Positions 36,474 to 49,318 of a stretch of DNA of 64,000 bases are shown in pieces. Source of the DNA: Druceiella hillmani (lineage: Eukaryota > Arthropoda > Insecta > Lepidoptera > Hepialidae); the NCBI GenBank assembly GCA_039881145.1, contig JAYKKI010000015.1, positions 23,243,501 to 23,307,500 on the forward strand, in the 5' to 3' direction. The notes beneath the pieces were generated by a model. That model did not search any database and was not told where the DNA came from. It saw nothing but the letters and a program-made list of their open reading frames with translations. A program made the translations under genes and the position numbers. Each line of letters begins with the position of its first letter. Position 1 is the stretch's first letter.

Positions 36474-37390
36474 TACAACGTCAAAGGTATTAGGTATTAG
36501 GAGCTATCCGTAAGCTCCGTCCTCTTGAGTTCGTGTGATGAACAAATATTTTATTGCTTAATGGTATATAAAAATGGTATCTTAAAGGTATCTGAAACAA
36601 AATAATTAAGAAACCTACTTTTACTAATTCAATGAATGTAGCAATAAATATAATCGTTCCTATGTAACAATTATATGACGAACAATATGGTAATCAAGTG
36701 TAATATCGCTCTACACTGCGTCTTCCGCTGCCGCGTCTTCCGCAGTTGGAATATTCATAGTTTCAGCAAAAACTGCTCCATGCCGGTGGCATCTAGCATA
36801 AAAACGCGTTCATGTATTCTCATACACTTTTGGTCCCATTGCTAATGGTCACATCTTAAGTGTCTTTCAAACAAGTTAGAATTAAAACCGTTATGAATCG
36901 TCGTATATCTTTTTGTAAACAAATTTAAATGTTTGAAAAATTATTAGTGGCACAAAGATAATTCTAGTAATGTAGCCAAAAGTAGTAGTGTAGGAAATCA
37001 ATCTGTGAATGGGGACGTGAAGAAAATCGGCAAATATATTTCTTAAGTTTTTCAGTCTCTGTCTGTTAAAAATTAAGGGAAATATGCAATTTATAGCTAT
37101 TATTTAATGTGAAATACTTAGCATTGTTTTTAATATAAAACTCTAACTACTAAGATAGTTTGCGTAGTTGCCATTTATTTTTATTCATTTGCCCTGCCAA
37201 TTTTCGTTTTGAAATATATTTTCTAACATGGTAATAAACAGCTTTGATGACACCCTTTTTTACTCTTCTTTCCATTCGTATCTCTTTTCCTTTGGTTTCC
37301 AGCTTATCAATATTATATATTTATTTATTTTATATCAGATTCATGGTATTGGAATACCATGCATCTGATAGAGTTATGGCTTATATTGTC
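36474..37390. other. AT-rich DNA with a hairpin, no gene seen
   Basis: No gene recognised. A near-perfect hairpin is at 37334-37369: 17-bp arms ATCAGATTCATGGTATT and AATACCATGCATCTGAT, one mismatch, 2-base loop. Confidence 0.5.
37334..37369. repeat. 17-bp hairpin with 2-base loop
   Basis: Arms 37334-37350 and 37353-37369 pair with one mismatch (37341 with 37362). A two-base loop is too tight for an RNA hairpin as drawn, so a DNA palindrome or transposon scar is likelier. It lies at the 3' side of the RT fragment on the minus strand. Confidence 0.85.
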
Positions 37391-37399
37391 AAGGTTTTG

Positions 37400-37845
37400 C
37401 TATAATCTATAAAAATCTATAAAAATATTTTGCTATAATCTATAAAATAGAGGTTAGTTATATTCATTACAATTGTCGATAACCTGTTATAGTGATTGTA
37501 TATGATCTATCGTGCTGAAGCCTGAAAGAAAGGTTGCTCGTTCAATTGGTGGTACGCTGTCGATTGCTTTCATTATATGTTTTAAAATTATTGATGCAAA
37601 GGGTTTGTGTATGCTAGCCATTAAGCTAATAGACCTGTAGTTTCCAATGTCTAGTGAATTGACTTTCTTATATAGATTGGAATTACATTCAATGTTAACT
37701 ATTAATTATCTCATACATATGTTAAACAAGTGTGTGAGATGACTAATTAGAATAGGTGCCTCTAGTTTTAAGGCTTCGTTTGTTATCCCATCAGGACCTT
37801 GACTTTTATTTGATTTTAGTTGTTTTATGTTAAATTGTGCAATAT
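37400..37845 (-). pseudogene. Non-LTR retrotransposon RT fragment
   Basis: On the minus strand, mostly in one frame with three stops: KSQGPDGITNEALKLEAPIL (the usual KAPGPDGIxxExLK block before the RT), ISHLTHLFNIC, then LYKKVNSLDIGNYRSISLM (usual KKGDxxxxxNYRPISL), KPFASIILKHIMKAID and PPIERATFLSGFSTIDHIQS (usual QAGFRxGxSTxDHI), followed by a degraded FIDY block with a local duplication of CTATAAAAAT-like sequence (37400-37450). It is truncated on both sides; no catalytic xADD motif is present. Clade uncertain, probably RTE or a relative, and less like the two RTE remnants at 27780 and 57690 than they are to each other. Confidence 0.75.
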
Positions 37846-39106
37846 AGCTCAGGTCACAGATTCAAAATCACAAACCACCTACTTTTTTTATTATTAATAA
37901 ATCCCACTTTCGATTACGACGTTTAGTTATAGGTACAGTTTTAATTGATTTTTAAGTATATTTTACTAATATTTTGACAAATTTGGGTAACGGACCGGAG
38001 TTGTTCAATGTAGGCTGTAGTATTGGCATGCTGCATTATACTGATTACACTGTATGGTGTATCAAGCAGAAATAAGAATAATAGCCAGGCGTTAAATACA
38101 TCGTCTGACTTCAATTGTTAATATTTAGGTATCTCCAAAAATGACATGGGAAATGTTTTTTATGTAAATTGCTAATTGACTACAACAAAATAAAGTTTCA
38201 TTCTGGTGCAATTATTTTGATACAGTTGAAGGTTACACCATGGTAAAGGTATCTTTAATTATTTGTAAAGAATATCGAGATTGATGATTTTTAATGGTGA
38301 TAAGATATTGGTCTTTAATAGTTTGTATTCAAACAAGTATTACGAAACATTTTAAAAATTAAACTGTTCCTTATGAAATTTTAAATCATGAAGAAACTTA
38401 CATTCATCAGATTTTTGAAGTTTAGCTGTTTATTTATAGCTATTGATATAAATTACATCAAAGTTCGGATTGTTATTCTCAAATGGGAGATCTACAATTT
38501 TTTTTTCGACTTGGGTACGTTGCATCCCTTGTCACTTATTGTTGCGTTACTTACTGTAGTAACCAACGTTGAAAATAAAATATACTTACTAGCTAAGTTA
38601 ACTAAGCATTACCTGATTTTTTATAAAATCTCCTCTCTTCCTGGCAAGACAAAGGTTTGGGATAAAGACTCTCTATCCTGCTAAATACTTTTTACTACGA
38701 GGTAATTTGTAAGTGCGACCAATTTGAGAGAAATCGATCCTAAGTTTTAGTTGTCTCTAAGGAACGTACACACTTACACCTACACTTATATTTAAGCTTT
38801 GTGTCTAAAAAAAATAACTGATAATATGAAAATTAGTCAAATTTGGTTTGAGTTATGTAATTTCAATATATTTTATAAAAAAATGTCATATTATTTTACC
38901 ATGACTATTTTACTGTCATCGAAAGGAAAAATTGTTGTTAGTTTGTAGAATGTAGGTTTAAAAGCACTTTATATTGTACAGTAAAACATAATATTAAATG
39001 AACAGTCCTATAAAATTCTGAATTAAAAAATGTCAGGTAGATTGGGTAGTTCTTACGTATTTGTTAATTGATTATATTACAGAGAAATAAACAAAGTTTA
39101 CACTTA

Positions 39107-39107
<1 letters not shown>

Positions 39108-39169
<62 letters not shown>
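39108..39169. repeat. (TA)n microsatellite
   Basis: Pure TA run of about 62 bp. Confidence 0.97.
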
Positions 39170-39171
<2 letters not shown>

Positions 39172-41605
39172 GAAGTATTTTTCTCAATTTCTTGTTATTT
39201 AATAATTATAATTATTTACTGAATAAGTTCTGTACTCAAAATTCTGTACCTCCTATATAAAGGCAGAAAAATATAATTTGTTCGAATATTATTCCAACAA
39301 TTGATTGAATAAGTACTAATTTTATAATTAAAATAGTCTTTAGAATAATGTAGTAAAAATGCATGAACAGAATTTTTTTTAATTTCTACCTGAAAAATTT
39401 TGGAAATCGGAAAAAAACCGGAAGTAACTAGAATCATTTATACCAATTTTTTTATCAACTAATCAATGTTCTAATAAAAATATGTATTAAATATTGGATG
39501 ACTTACGGATCACTTTAGCGCTGATTATATTACAGCACAAAGATTTCTTTTTATTTAATGTTTATCCGACTACAATGTATTTCACTGTTGATTTTTCTTT
39601 TTACTGAGATTATTCGGCAAAATTTAATTCCACTTATTTTCTTACATAAATCGTCGAAAATATTTAGGAAACATATTAAGACTATTTTGATAATAATCGG
39701 TTATATTATACAGAAGCCTACATTTTACAAGTTGGATATGAATATCGACGACTGTTTTGTTTCAAGATTAATATACAATTGATATTTAATTAAATCCTTA
39801 ATGTGATAATTTTAATTTTATTTTATTTTTCTTAATGACCCTCCCTATAACTTAACAGTATCCATCTTTTTGAGTTTTATAATCAAACAGAAAATATAAA
39901 AGTGACTATAACAAGGGTTAAGTTTGAGGTAGGCCAATTTCATGACGGGCAACATGCAAGTATTGAAGTTATCAGAGTTATTGGATTTTTCTTAAGTTAG
40001 AAGCGTTATGCGTAATAAAGTTTTCTAATGTATAGACATTAGAAAACGATCGTAAAATTGTAAGGATCTTATATAGTAGGATCTTTAATTAGAGCAATAA
40101 GACCAGTTTTTTGTAAAATTTTAATCGGCAGTTAAAAAGAAATTTAGTCTAATAATGAATATGCCGTTCTGTTTTAAATTAAAAAAATAATCTATAGGAG
40201 TGATAATAATTTCATATCATTCTACTTGGGTATTTAAATATTAACCGAAGCTGAAAGTTGTTGATTAATAGCAATACAATAATTTCAGAAAATAAAAAAA
40301 ATGTTTTAAAATGAAAAGACTAAAAAACCGAATTTTTAAATGAAGTTTTTAATCATTTTTAGATGTTTGTATTGTATAAAAATTTGCACCCATATTAAAA
40401 ACAGACGACAGTACAACAACTTCATAAATAAAAAAAAGTCTGAGTTTAAAAGAGAAAAGACTAAACAAAAAAATGGAATAATTCAATGAAATTTTGCTCA
40501 CATGTCAAGAACCGATGACAATACAATAACTTTGTGAATTTAAATAAAATTGAGAATCTTAAAACACAAATACTCACTAAGGGTTTTAGTGAAACCCATA
40601 CTTTTTATTGAGTATAATATTTGATTGTAAAAGCGTGAGACGTTTTTTACCAGAAATAAATGATTTTGCTTCTCAAATTGGTATCACGTGAATGAAAATG
40701 CTTAAAATGTTATTTATATGACAAAAACAGAGGCGCTTTGCATTGAGTAGGATGTTTTTACTACTTTTACAGCAAAGTTCTTAAAGAGGAACTTTGGCCT
40801 TTTTACAGCAATCTATTTTTGGTCGAGTTATTTAGGTATGGTGACTATAACAGTTTCGATAACGCTAATCACTTATATAGATTTCAACTTTTCTCCTTTT
40901 TATTGTCAGTTAAATTTTTCTCAGTACATTGGATTGTAGCTACTCATATAGTGGTGCTTTGTTAATTTATGGTCTTTTATTGTTTTGAGATAACTTTGAC
41001 CGCGTTCATCACGAGTGTAAATCTAAAGTGCTGTAATTTATGCCGTATAATGTTTTATCGCACTCTATGAATATACATAGTACTTCCAAAAATAATGAAA
41101 TAATAAGGATAAAAATACAATGAAATAAATGTAAACCATTGTCTGGCATGTTGATAATATTATAAGCAGGCAACTAACTATAATTAAGATCTAACAATTC
41201 GGTTCCTTTCTCAATGAAACGCTTCGTAGTACGTTTATACACGCTCATTTTAAAAGTTTTAGAAATTAACTTAATTCGTTTCTTAAAATCGATATTCCAT
41301 CCTATGAAACCGACGTAGTTTTTCAATCTATATCGTATTAAATCAATTATATTCTAATTGCAAATAAAAATCCGTTTTTCAAACCCAAAGGAAAAATGTT
41401 TGCTTTCAAATCAGCATTTTGGTTATAAAACATTGTAAGTAACAATAATACTGATGTACATAAAGAAATCGTATAAAGAATTCCTTGAAAGTGGTTAATG
41501 GAACTTAGACTTGATCACAAATCCCTCGATATAGATTTTCTTTCTATTTATTAACGATAACCCATAACTGGGGTACATTAAAACTATCTTCATCTTCACT
41601 TCTTG

Positions 41606-41675
41606 TCAGAGGAGGTACATTAAAATTGGAAAAAAAAATTTTTTGCTTATCCTATTTTTAATGTACCTCCCCTGA
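41606..41675. repeat. Small inverted repeat, possible mini-MITE
   Basis: GGAGGTACATTAAAA (41611-41625) has its exact reverse complement at 41656-41670; with one mismatch the arms extend to 20 bp (TCAG/CTGA). The loop is 30 bp and A/T-rich. A related GGGGTACATTAAAA lies at 41570, so this may be a short repeated motif. Confidence 0.8.
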
Positions 41676-42239
41676 TTTAGAAATGGGAATGAACACATTT
41701 TTAGTGCATGCCAATTTGTATTCATCGTTACCATATTAATTTAGATATCCAAAGTATGTATTTCCAAATAACATGTACGTATGTTTAAAAATGCAGAAAA
41801 TACGACAGCATGAGATAGCGACCGACTTACAAAGAAAAATATCAAAATTGCGTGTAACTACGGATCCCTAATAAATAATATCTGTCAAGCACGAATAGAA
41901 ACTGCACTACGAGGGTTTCGTACACATTTAAACACTAAAATACACTTAAATGTTCATGATATTTTGATAAAACTATTTACAAATTAAATAAGATACATAT
42001 TTCAAAAATGTGTAAGACCTAGAATAATCGCCATAGTCTATCTGCAACCTTTGCGTAGTCGTTTAAAAACCATGTCGTCTTCATAATGGAGGTACACATT
42101 TTTTTACGTATTTTTCAGTATTTCTGAAGATACATTTAAAAAAAATTGAAAATTTATAATATTTTTCCAACTCTTACAATTGCCCCTTTAAAACGACATC
42201 ACATTCTGTATATAGAATTTAAAAAAATAATTGAGGTGT

Positions 42240-42398
42240 GTGATAAGTAACATGTTTTATTACTAAATTACAACTTATTACGACAAGCGGTTTCAGAAAA
42301 ACGGGTAAGACGGATAGGCAGACAGACACGCGAGTGATTTTATAAGGGCTCCATTTTTTTCCTTTCTACGTACAGATCCCTAAAAAGTCGCAAGAAGT
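42240..42398 (-). mobile_element. AGGGTTCCGTAC-type repeat, minus strand
   Basis: The minus strand from 42398 reads TTTTTAGGGATCTGTACGTA, then GGAGCCCTTATAAAATCACT and GTGTCTGTCTGCCTATCCGT, in the same order as the copy at 4354. Its inner end fades out near 42240. Confidence 0.6.
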
Positions 42399-43053
42399 GA
42401 TCTTTTCATAACAGTTCTCGTACTTGCCTTTTGAGTGCTTTCATCGTTGAATGCGTTTAGTGCGAGGCTCTAACTCGGATGATCTTTATAACATCTTTTT
42501 GAATACCTGTTATACTAAATTTGGTTTTATTCACGGTATCGTTCTTATCGGATATAAATCACAAATATTAAACTTAGTTGGATAGACTAATATTCTTTGG
42601 AACGTTTATAGACTTATACCAATGTCTATTAATAACCAAAACTCGTATAAAATTGAAAGTTTTATTTTGTTAAGTTAAAAATGGTTCATTTCCAAAGAAG
42701 GACAAGAAAAACCGATTTGATATATCAAATATTATAGGAAGGGTTTTGTTAAAGACAAGATAGTTATATTAGATTAGATAGGTTTTGATGTCTTTACTTA
42801 ACGTTTTAGTGGACTAAATAATTAAGAACTTAAAATAAGAGGATTGTTAAAACTATGTCAAAATAAAATTTTAAATCGATATATAAATTTGCGTATAGTA
42901 AAAAAATACTTGAATTGAAAATTATGGATGTGATATTTTATACATTTTATCGTAGTCAGATTAGTGATAGTCGTTAATTAAAGTTTTTAATTGACGGAAA
43001 AACTTAATGTAAACATGTTGAAATTGGTCTTATCTTACAATAATCGTAATTTC

Positions 43054-43266
43054 GTCGCCGTGGTGTGTTGGGTTGATCACATGGCATACGGCTTTTGACG
43101 ATGCGGCCCACCGCGGGACCAGGGTTCGATTCCCAGCAGTTCGTCGAACGGGGCTTGACTGTTGTCATGGTTGGCTATAAAAGATTGCTCTCGTAGCAAT
43201 AACTGCGCCATATAATTCGTATGCGCCCTATGATATTATATACATTAAGGTAGATATATAAATAAT
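43054..43266 (+). repeat. tRNA-derived SINE (copy in segment A)
   Basis: Head GTCGCCGTGGTGTGTTGGG, then a tRNA-like body with the RNA polymerase III B box GGTTCGATTCC at about 43123-43133, a tRNA-unrelated part (TTCGTCGAACGGGGCTTG, CATGGTTGGCTATAAAAG, CTCTCGTAGCAATAA) and the tail AGGTAGATATATAAATAA. It shares its insertion site with the copy in segment B, so it was there before the duplication. Confidence 0.85.
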
Positions 43267-43521
43267 CTCAGAATTAATTGGTCTTTTCAAGAAGACATTC
43301 TCAAGTATTTTCCTTATGTGGAATCAATTTCCATTTTAAAACAATTAAGTTGCCTTCAATATGCCTTTTAAATACGTAAAATGTAGATGAGATATAAAAG
43401 AATACCTTAAACATTGTATATAAATACGAAAAAAACATTCACAAAATTCATTATTTCTGTTAAAGTCAATGGTGTTCATGGGATAATCTATCCGTATATT
43501 TGATCACTTCAAGTGTTCCTC

Positions 43522-43573
43522 CAGATCGCGCATCGATCGTCAGATCGCGGATCATCAGATCGCGCATCGATCG
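43522..43573. repeat. Tandem CAGATCGCGCATCGATCG cluster
   Basis: Three adjacent units: CAGATCGCGCATCGATCGT, a shortened CAGATCGCGGATCAT, and CAGATCGCGCATCGATCG. In AT-rich surroundings this 52-bp GC-rich block is striking and it is base-for-base the same in segment B (48619-48670). It could be a protein-binding cluster or a short tandem repeat. Confidence 0.85.
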
Positions 43574-44774
43574 ATAAAAGTCGATTAAAGTTATTTGTTG
43601 ACAATTTATTTCGTTACCCGTGCGATAAATTTATTTCCTTGCCCCTGTATGTCATGTCCTAAATGTCCGTATTTAAGTTGCATTAGAAAATAACAATTTT
43701 AACATGTCCTTGCATACGTTTATTATTTGATTTACAAATTTAACGTTATAAATAAATTTTCATTATAACTTATTATATGACATTACTGATGTAAAGATTA
43801 AGAAAATCTTGAGAAATCTGAAAGGCTTGTAGATGATGATTTAATGGAAAATTTGAAAATCAATAAGAAGACTGAATATAATTAATCCATACGATATATG
43901 TTATATTCGAACTCATATTTACATGTTTAATAATTTATATTGATTTTAGTATGTGATAAATTACAATTCGATGTGCATTCCCTTATTTTAACAATAGCGA
44001 TTTTGTCATCGAGGTTATAAAAACAATAGATGGTCACGATCGAATTCTTTAACATTTAGTAATTTTTTCACTACGTCGGCATAAATAATAAAATAAAGCA
44101 TATACGCTAAAAAACCTATTATGTAAGCCAGAAGCGGTATAATAATTGTTTAGCTGTCAGAGGAAAGTCTCTTGTTAGCTTATGCTAAACTTATTTGTCT
44201 CGCTCAGGAAAACAACATAAGAAAAATAGTAAGGAACCATGCAAAAGTAACATTCGCTTGAATCAGAGACACGAAACAAAATATTTGATAAGTTTTGGAT
44301 TCTTGGTGATTTTTGTCGCCTTTTTTCTTTTATTGTTAGGAATACGAAATAAGAAAAGAAGAAATGGCCTGAGGATTCAAAATTTAACTACAGTTTGTAT
44401 ACTTTTATCTACAGAGTCTTTTATCGATACAAAAAATAATAAAATCTAAAATTATGTTTTAAAATATGATTTCTATAAAAAGTACTTGCATACAAGCTAC
44501 TAAATACGATAAAGATAAATGAATGTGTTCAAAACACGAAAGAAGCTTTCAACAAAATCACATTTTAAGCATCGATGAAGGAAAATATGTCTTTCGAAGT
44601 TAAAATTTCACCCCCAACTGTAAGGTACCTAACAGTTTAACTCCTGTTGAAAAAGATACGCCTAATAGTCCAAGAATTATTGAATAATTATTTTATTATT
44701 CAATTCACAACAATATTCATACAAATTCTATTTGGATAGTGTATTGAATAAGTAAAAAAAAAAAAAAGAAAGAA

Positions 44775-44778
44775 AATA

Positions 44779-44818
<40 letters not shown>

Positions 44819-44833
44819 TATATAAATATATAA

Positions 44834-44888
<55 letters not shown>
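44775..44888. repeat. Interrupted (TA)n tract in segment A
   Basis: TA repeats with G and C interruptions and a run of A in front (44755-44774). The corresponding place in segment B is 50361-50432. Confidence 0.93.
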
Positions 44889-44890
<2 letters not shown>

Positions 44891-45088
44891 CGAGACAATA
44901 TATAGAGACATTGTTAATAAAATATTAAACATTGACAACCATGTGCCAAAAAAAGATCTATGCTGTAATTTTCATGCTACACAAAATAACACTTTACTGT
45001 CTCAAAAAGATTAAGTTAAAAATAATACCCATATTAACCACAAAATGATTTCCAGATGATTACAAATGCAGGTACAATCGCTTTGTTT

Positions 45089-47036
45089 GATTTCAAGCAG
45101 TTTTGTAATAATCCACATTCTAAAGACAACACATTACATGACAACGATTTAAATGCCGAGTATTGGTCTACAAAAGAAAATTATCAGGTTTTCATATCAT
45201 AGTTTTTAATGCGGGCATAAAACATAAACACAAATACATAAAAGAAGCTAACTAAATATAACTTTAAAATATCATAAGACTAATGATTGGATTCACCGAA
45301 TAACGCATGTATATTATATAGTCAAAGTAACTGCTTCACTGAAATGGGAGTGGTTTGGAGATGTGACCAGATACATGAGCGTGATAACGAAATATTATAA
45401 TTTTACATACCACAATTGATTTAGGAAATAAACAAAAAATGTCGTTGAAAGTAATATGTTACGTAATATATTAGGTCCGATATATATTAACGGGTCTGTG
45501 ATTTATTGTTTATATGGACATACTAGTTTTTACAAGTGCAACAATGATTTTAATTAACTACTTTCTGAGTTTATAAAGAAGCCTTGTCATAATGTTAGTT
45601 ATATATAAATTATTATTTATATGAAGTCACCTTCTCCGTCCTTTACCTAAGAGGTATTTTTGAAAATAAAAGGTACTAAATTGTGAGCATGATCTAATAA
45701 ATTTTGAAGTAGCCGTTTTTTATATAGACCAATTTCGGAAGAAAATCTTGACGTAAACTTAAAATACCACAATGTATTGTGAGCTGTATGAATTGTTTCC
45801 GTCCTTGTTTATTTATTGTATTCTTGGAGTATTCCTGATTGTAAAAATTTGTATGAAGAAATAATTCGAATACACTTAACTTTATTAAATATACTATTTC
45901 CTAAAATTATTTATTTAAGTTAATTTAAACTATCTGTTGCTCGCGGTTGTCAGGTCAACCGCGGCTGATTATTATTTCTCGAGATATAGGGTATTTTGTC
46001 TTCCTTTTTATGATACAGATTATTGGTTCGCTAGAATTAATAAAAAACGGCAAAATATGAAAGTAAAAAAAACAAAACACTCACATTGATTGTATTAGTT
46101 AAGTAAAAATAAAAAGAATACAAAACAAAACATTGATGCAAACGTCCTAGCATTGCGAACAACTCTCGCGGAAATTCTAGAAACTTTGACGTTATCTGAA
46201 TGGCACTAACATCACATACCTATCCATCTAATAATTGGAATATATATTTTACATGACCCTTACATGTGTAGCTTCGTTAGACCCACCAGTTACGATACGT
46301 TAACAATAAAATGGTTAACAGTTTATAAAAATGATCAAAAAAAATAGTTAACAGTTAGTAAAATGGTTAACAGTTAAACAAAAAAATCATCGTTTTGCAA
46401 CGATATTGTGTGTGCTATATTTTGAGAAAAGAGGGAGTAACAAATTATATAGCATTTTAAGTGGAATTTTATCCAAGGGAAACAAAAGAACAAAAAATTG
46501 TATTCAGTTGTGTGGAAATAGCTCCAATTTTTCCAATCTGAATTATTGTGACCAAACTCTGTTTCCAAAGTTAATTCTGAAATAATCAAGTAATTGTTGG
46601 GTCCCAATTTTGACAACGATTTAAATGCCAATGAATATATTTCAAAATCTTAATTAACATTAATATGTTCATAAAATCTCTCTACGTTATATTTGGCTAA
46701 ATGTGAATTTAAATAAATGTTTAATTATTTACTCACGGAAATTATTATTTGTTTTTTGAAATCTCGAGCTCCCATTTCATATTGTATAATGACTCAACAA
46801 TTTTACCGCGGAAATGAATGAGGATATTAAAAAATATTCTTAACGATGTACAAACTTAAGGTACATGCCATATAATGTTTTTCATTATGTAAGTCGAATT
46901 TTTTTACAGTTGAATTTTATGATGATGTAAAAATGTAGACCGCGTAATAAAAATTGAAGGCGCTGAGGTTATTCGCATTTTAATCAGACTAAATCTGCCT
47001 TCGTACTCCCGCAAATGTACAAACTAAAAGTATATG

Positions 47037-47104
<68 letters not shown>

Positions 47105-47683
47105 AAATACATCAAGGGTCAGTCATTTAAAATATGTAATTCTCCAAGGCTGATCTCTAAGGTTTGATCTTCACAAATATTTTTTTCTAAATAATCACTT
47201 AAAAATTAAATTTTAGCTCAATTTTTTCATTCTGTTTTAAACAAGATCTTGGTTTACATTCTAGAAATATGTCAATTTTCCGTCCTTTCAAAGATAAAAC
47301 TACGTGACAAGTCAGCGAAACTTTAAATTAGGTTCTGTTCTACCATAAAGTAGGCGTATTTAATTTATGGTTTTAAGTCATACATAAAATACTATGTTAT
47401 AATGCTTAGTATAGTTACTGTTCCATTTCATCTTGCTTTTTATTCATAAAAATTAGAGTTCAGTACTCGGCAACTATTTGGTATTCTGCATAATTGGTCA
47501 CATTTATAATATTGAACCGAATACTTAATGCCTAAAATTTATTTGAAAATTAAGTTCTTTTGATTTCAAATTAAATGCGTACTAGTCTTATTATTATTCT
47601 CATTATCACTCTTAAATATTTACGTGATACTATGATCAAAGTATACAAGTGAGTATACAAGGATATATTTATTTATTTTTCAC
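45089..47683. other. Spacer between segments A and B
   Basis: About 2.6 kb of AT-rich sequence with a TA tract at 47035-47105. No gene or repeat family recognised. Confidence 0.5.
47035..47105. repeat. (TA)n microsatellite
   Basis: TA run of about 70 bp with a G and a T interruption. Confidence 0.97.
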
Positions 47684-48164
47684 ATTAAACTTACTTGGAT
47701 AGATTAATATTCTTTGAAACGTTTACAGACTTCTTATACCAATGTCTATTAATAACCGAAACTCGTATAAAATTGAAAGATTTATTTTGTTAAGTTAAAA
47801 ATGTTTCATTTCCAAAGAAGGACAAGTAAACCGATTTGATATATCAAATATTATAGGAAGGGTTTCGTTAAAGACAAGATATTTATATTAGATTAGATAG
47901 GTTTTGATGTCTTTACTTAACGTTTTAGTGGACTAAATAATTAAGAACTTAAAATAAGAGGATTGTTAAAACTATATCAAAATAAAATTTTAAATCGATA
48001 TATAAATTTGGGTATAGTAAAAAAAATACTTGAATTGAAAATTATGGATGTGATATTTTATCGTAGTGTGATTGGTGATTGAAGTTAAATGAAGTTTTTA
48101 ATTGACGGAAATACTTAATGTAAACAGGTTGAAATTGGTCTTATCTTACAATAATCGTAATGTC

Positions 48165-48363
48165 GTCGCCGTGTTGTGTTGGGTTGAGAACAAGGCATAC
48201 GACTTTTGACGATGCGGCGCACCGCGGGGACCCGGGTTCGATTCCCGGCCGTTCGTCGAACGGGGCTGGACTGTTGTCATGGTTGGCTATAAAAGATTGC
48301 TCTCGTAGCGATAATTGCGCCATATGTATTAATTAGATACATTAAGGTAGATATATAAATAAT
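48165..48363 (+). repeat. tRNA-derived SINE (copy in segment B)
   Basis: Best-preserved copy: the T-arm can fold as CCGGG-TTCGATT-CCCGG (about 48231-48247), which contains a canonical B box. The rest matches the copy at 43054, ending AAGGTAGATATATAAATAA. Confidence 0.88.
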
Positions 48364-48618
48364 CCCCGAATTAATTGGTCTTTTCAAGAAGACATACTCA
48401 AGTATTTTCCTTATGTGGAATCAATTTCCATTTTAAAGCAATTAAGATGTCTTCAATATGCCTTTTACATACGTAAAATGTAGATGAGATATAAAAGAAT
48501 ACCATAAACATTGTATATAAATACGAAAAAAACATTCACAAAATTTATTATTTCTGTTAAAGTCAATGGTGTTCATGGGATAATCTATCCGTATATTTGA
48601 TCACTTCAAGTGTTCCTC

Positions 48619-48670
48619 CAGATCGCGCATCGATCGTCAGATCGCGGATCATCAGATCGCGCATCGATCG
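48619..48670. repeat. Tandem CAGATCGCGCATCGATCG cluster (copy B)
   Basis: Identical to 43522-43573. Confidence 0.85.
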
Positions 48671-49318
48671 ATAAAAGTCGATTAAAGTTATTTGTTGACA
48701 ATTTATTTCGTTACCCGTGCGATAAATTTATTTCCTTGCCCCTGTATGTCATGTCCTAAATGTCCGTATTTAAGTTGCATTAGAAAAAAACAATACTAAC
48801 ATGTCCTTGCATACGTTTATTATTTGATTTACAAATTTAACGTTATAAATAAATTTTCATTATAACTTATTATATGACATTACTGATGTAAAGATTAAGA
48901 AAATCTTGAGAAATCTGAAAGGCTGTAGATGATGATTTTAAGGAAAATTTGAAAATCAATAAGAAGACTGAATATAATTAATCCACACAATATATGTTAT
49001 ATTCGGACTCATATTTACATGTTAAATCATTTATATTGATTTTAGTATGTGATAAATTACAATTCACCGAAGCCAAATAATAAAATAAATATACGCTAAA
49101 AAAGCTATTACGTAAGCCAGAAGTGGTATAATCAATCAATTTGCTTAGCTGTCAGAGGAAGTCTCTTGTTAGCTTATGCTAAACTTACTTGTCTCGCTCA
49201 GGAAAACAACAAATGAAAAATATTAAGGAACCATGCAAAAGTAACATTCGCTTGAATCAGAGACACGAAACAAAATATTTGATAAGTTTTGGATTCTTGG
49301 TGATTTTTGTCGCCTTTT

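Larger units (their letters stand above)
37930..42239. other. AT-rich DNA, no gene seen
   Basis: About 4.3 kb with a TA tract (39108-39169) and a small inverted repeat (41606-41675). Open stretches at 38388, 39216 and 39558 are low-complexity and unrecognised. Confidence 0.45.
42567..45088. repeat. Segmental duplication, copy A
   Basis: This 2.5-kb segment is homologous in the same orientation to 47684-50693. Most stretches are close to identical by eye. Differences include about 90 bp present in A (43990-44085) but missing from B, a 700-bp insertion present only in B (49319-50018), and a different TA tract. A contains a SINE, the CGATCG cluster and a TA tract. No gene was recognised; the 84-codon open stretch at 44195-44449 is disrupted in B. 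Confidence 0.93.

Noticed and set aside
43054..43140. Functional tRNA gene
   Set aside because: The B box and T-arm are present but no acceptor or anticodon stem can be folded, and the same sequence continues into a repeated non-tRNA body, so it is a SINE.
43522..43573. CRISPR-like repeat
   Set aside because: Only three contiguous units without spacers, in a eukaryotic repeat-rich context.
44195..44449. 84-codon plus-strand frame with a hydrophobic segment
   Set aside because: Homologous segment B is interrupted at the same place by an insertion and has frame-breaking changes; no family recognised.
48141..48323. 60-codon minus-strand open stretch with ERPGIEPGSPRC
   Set aside because: It is the reverse strand of the SINE B-box region; this type of peptide is a familiar artefact of repeat translation.
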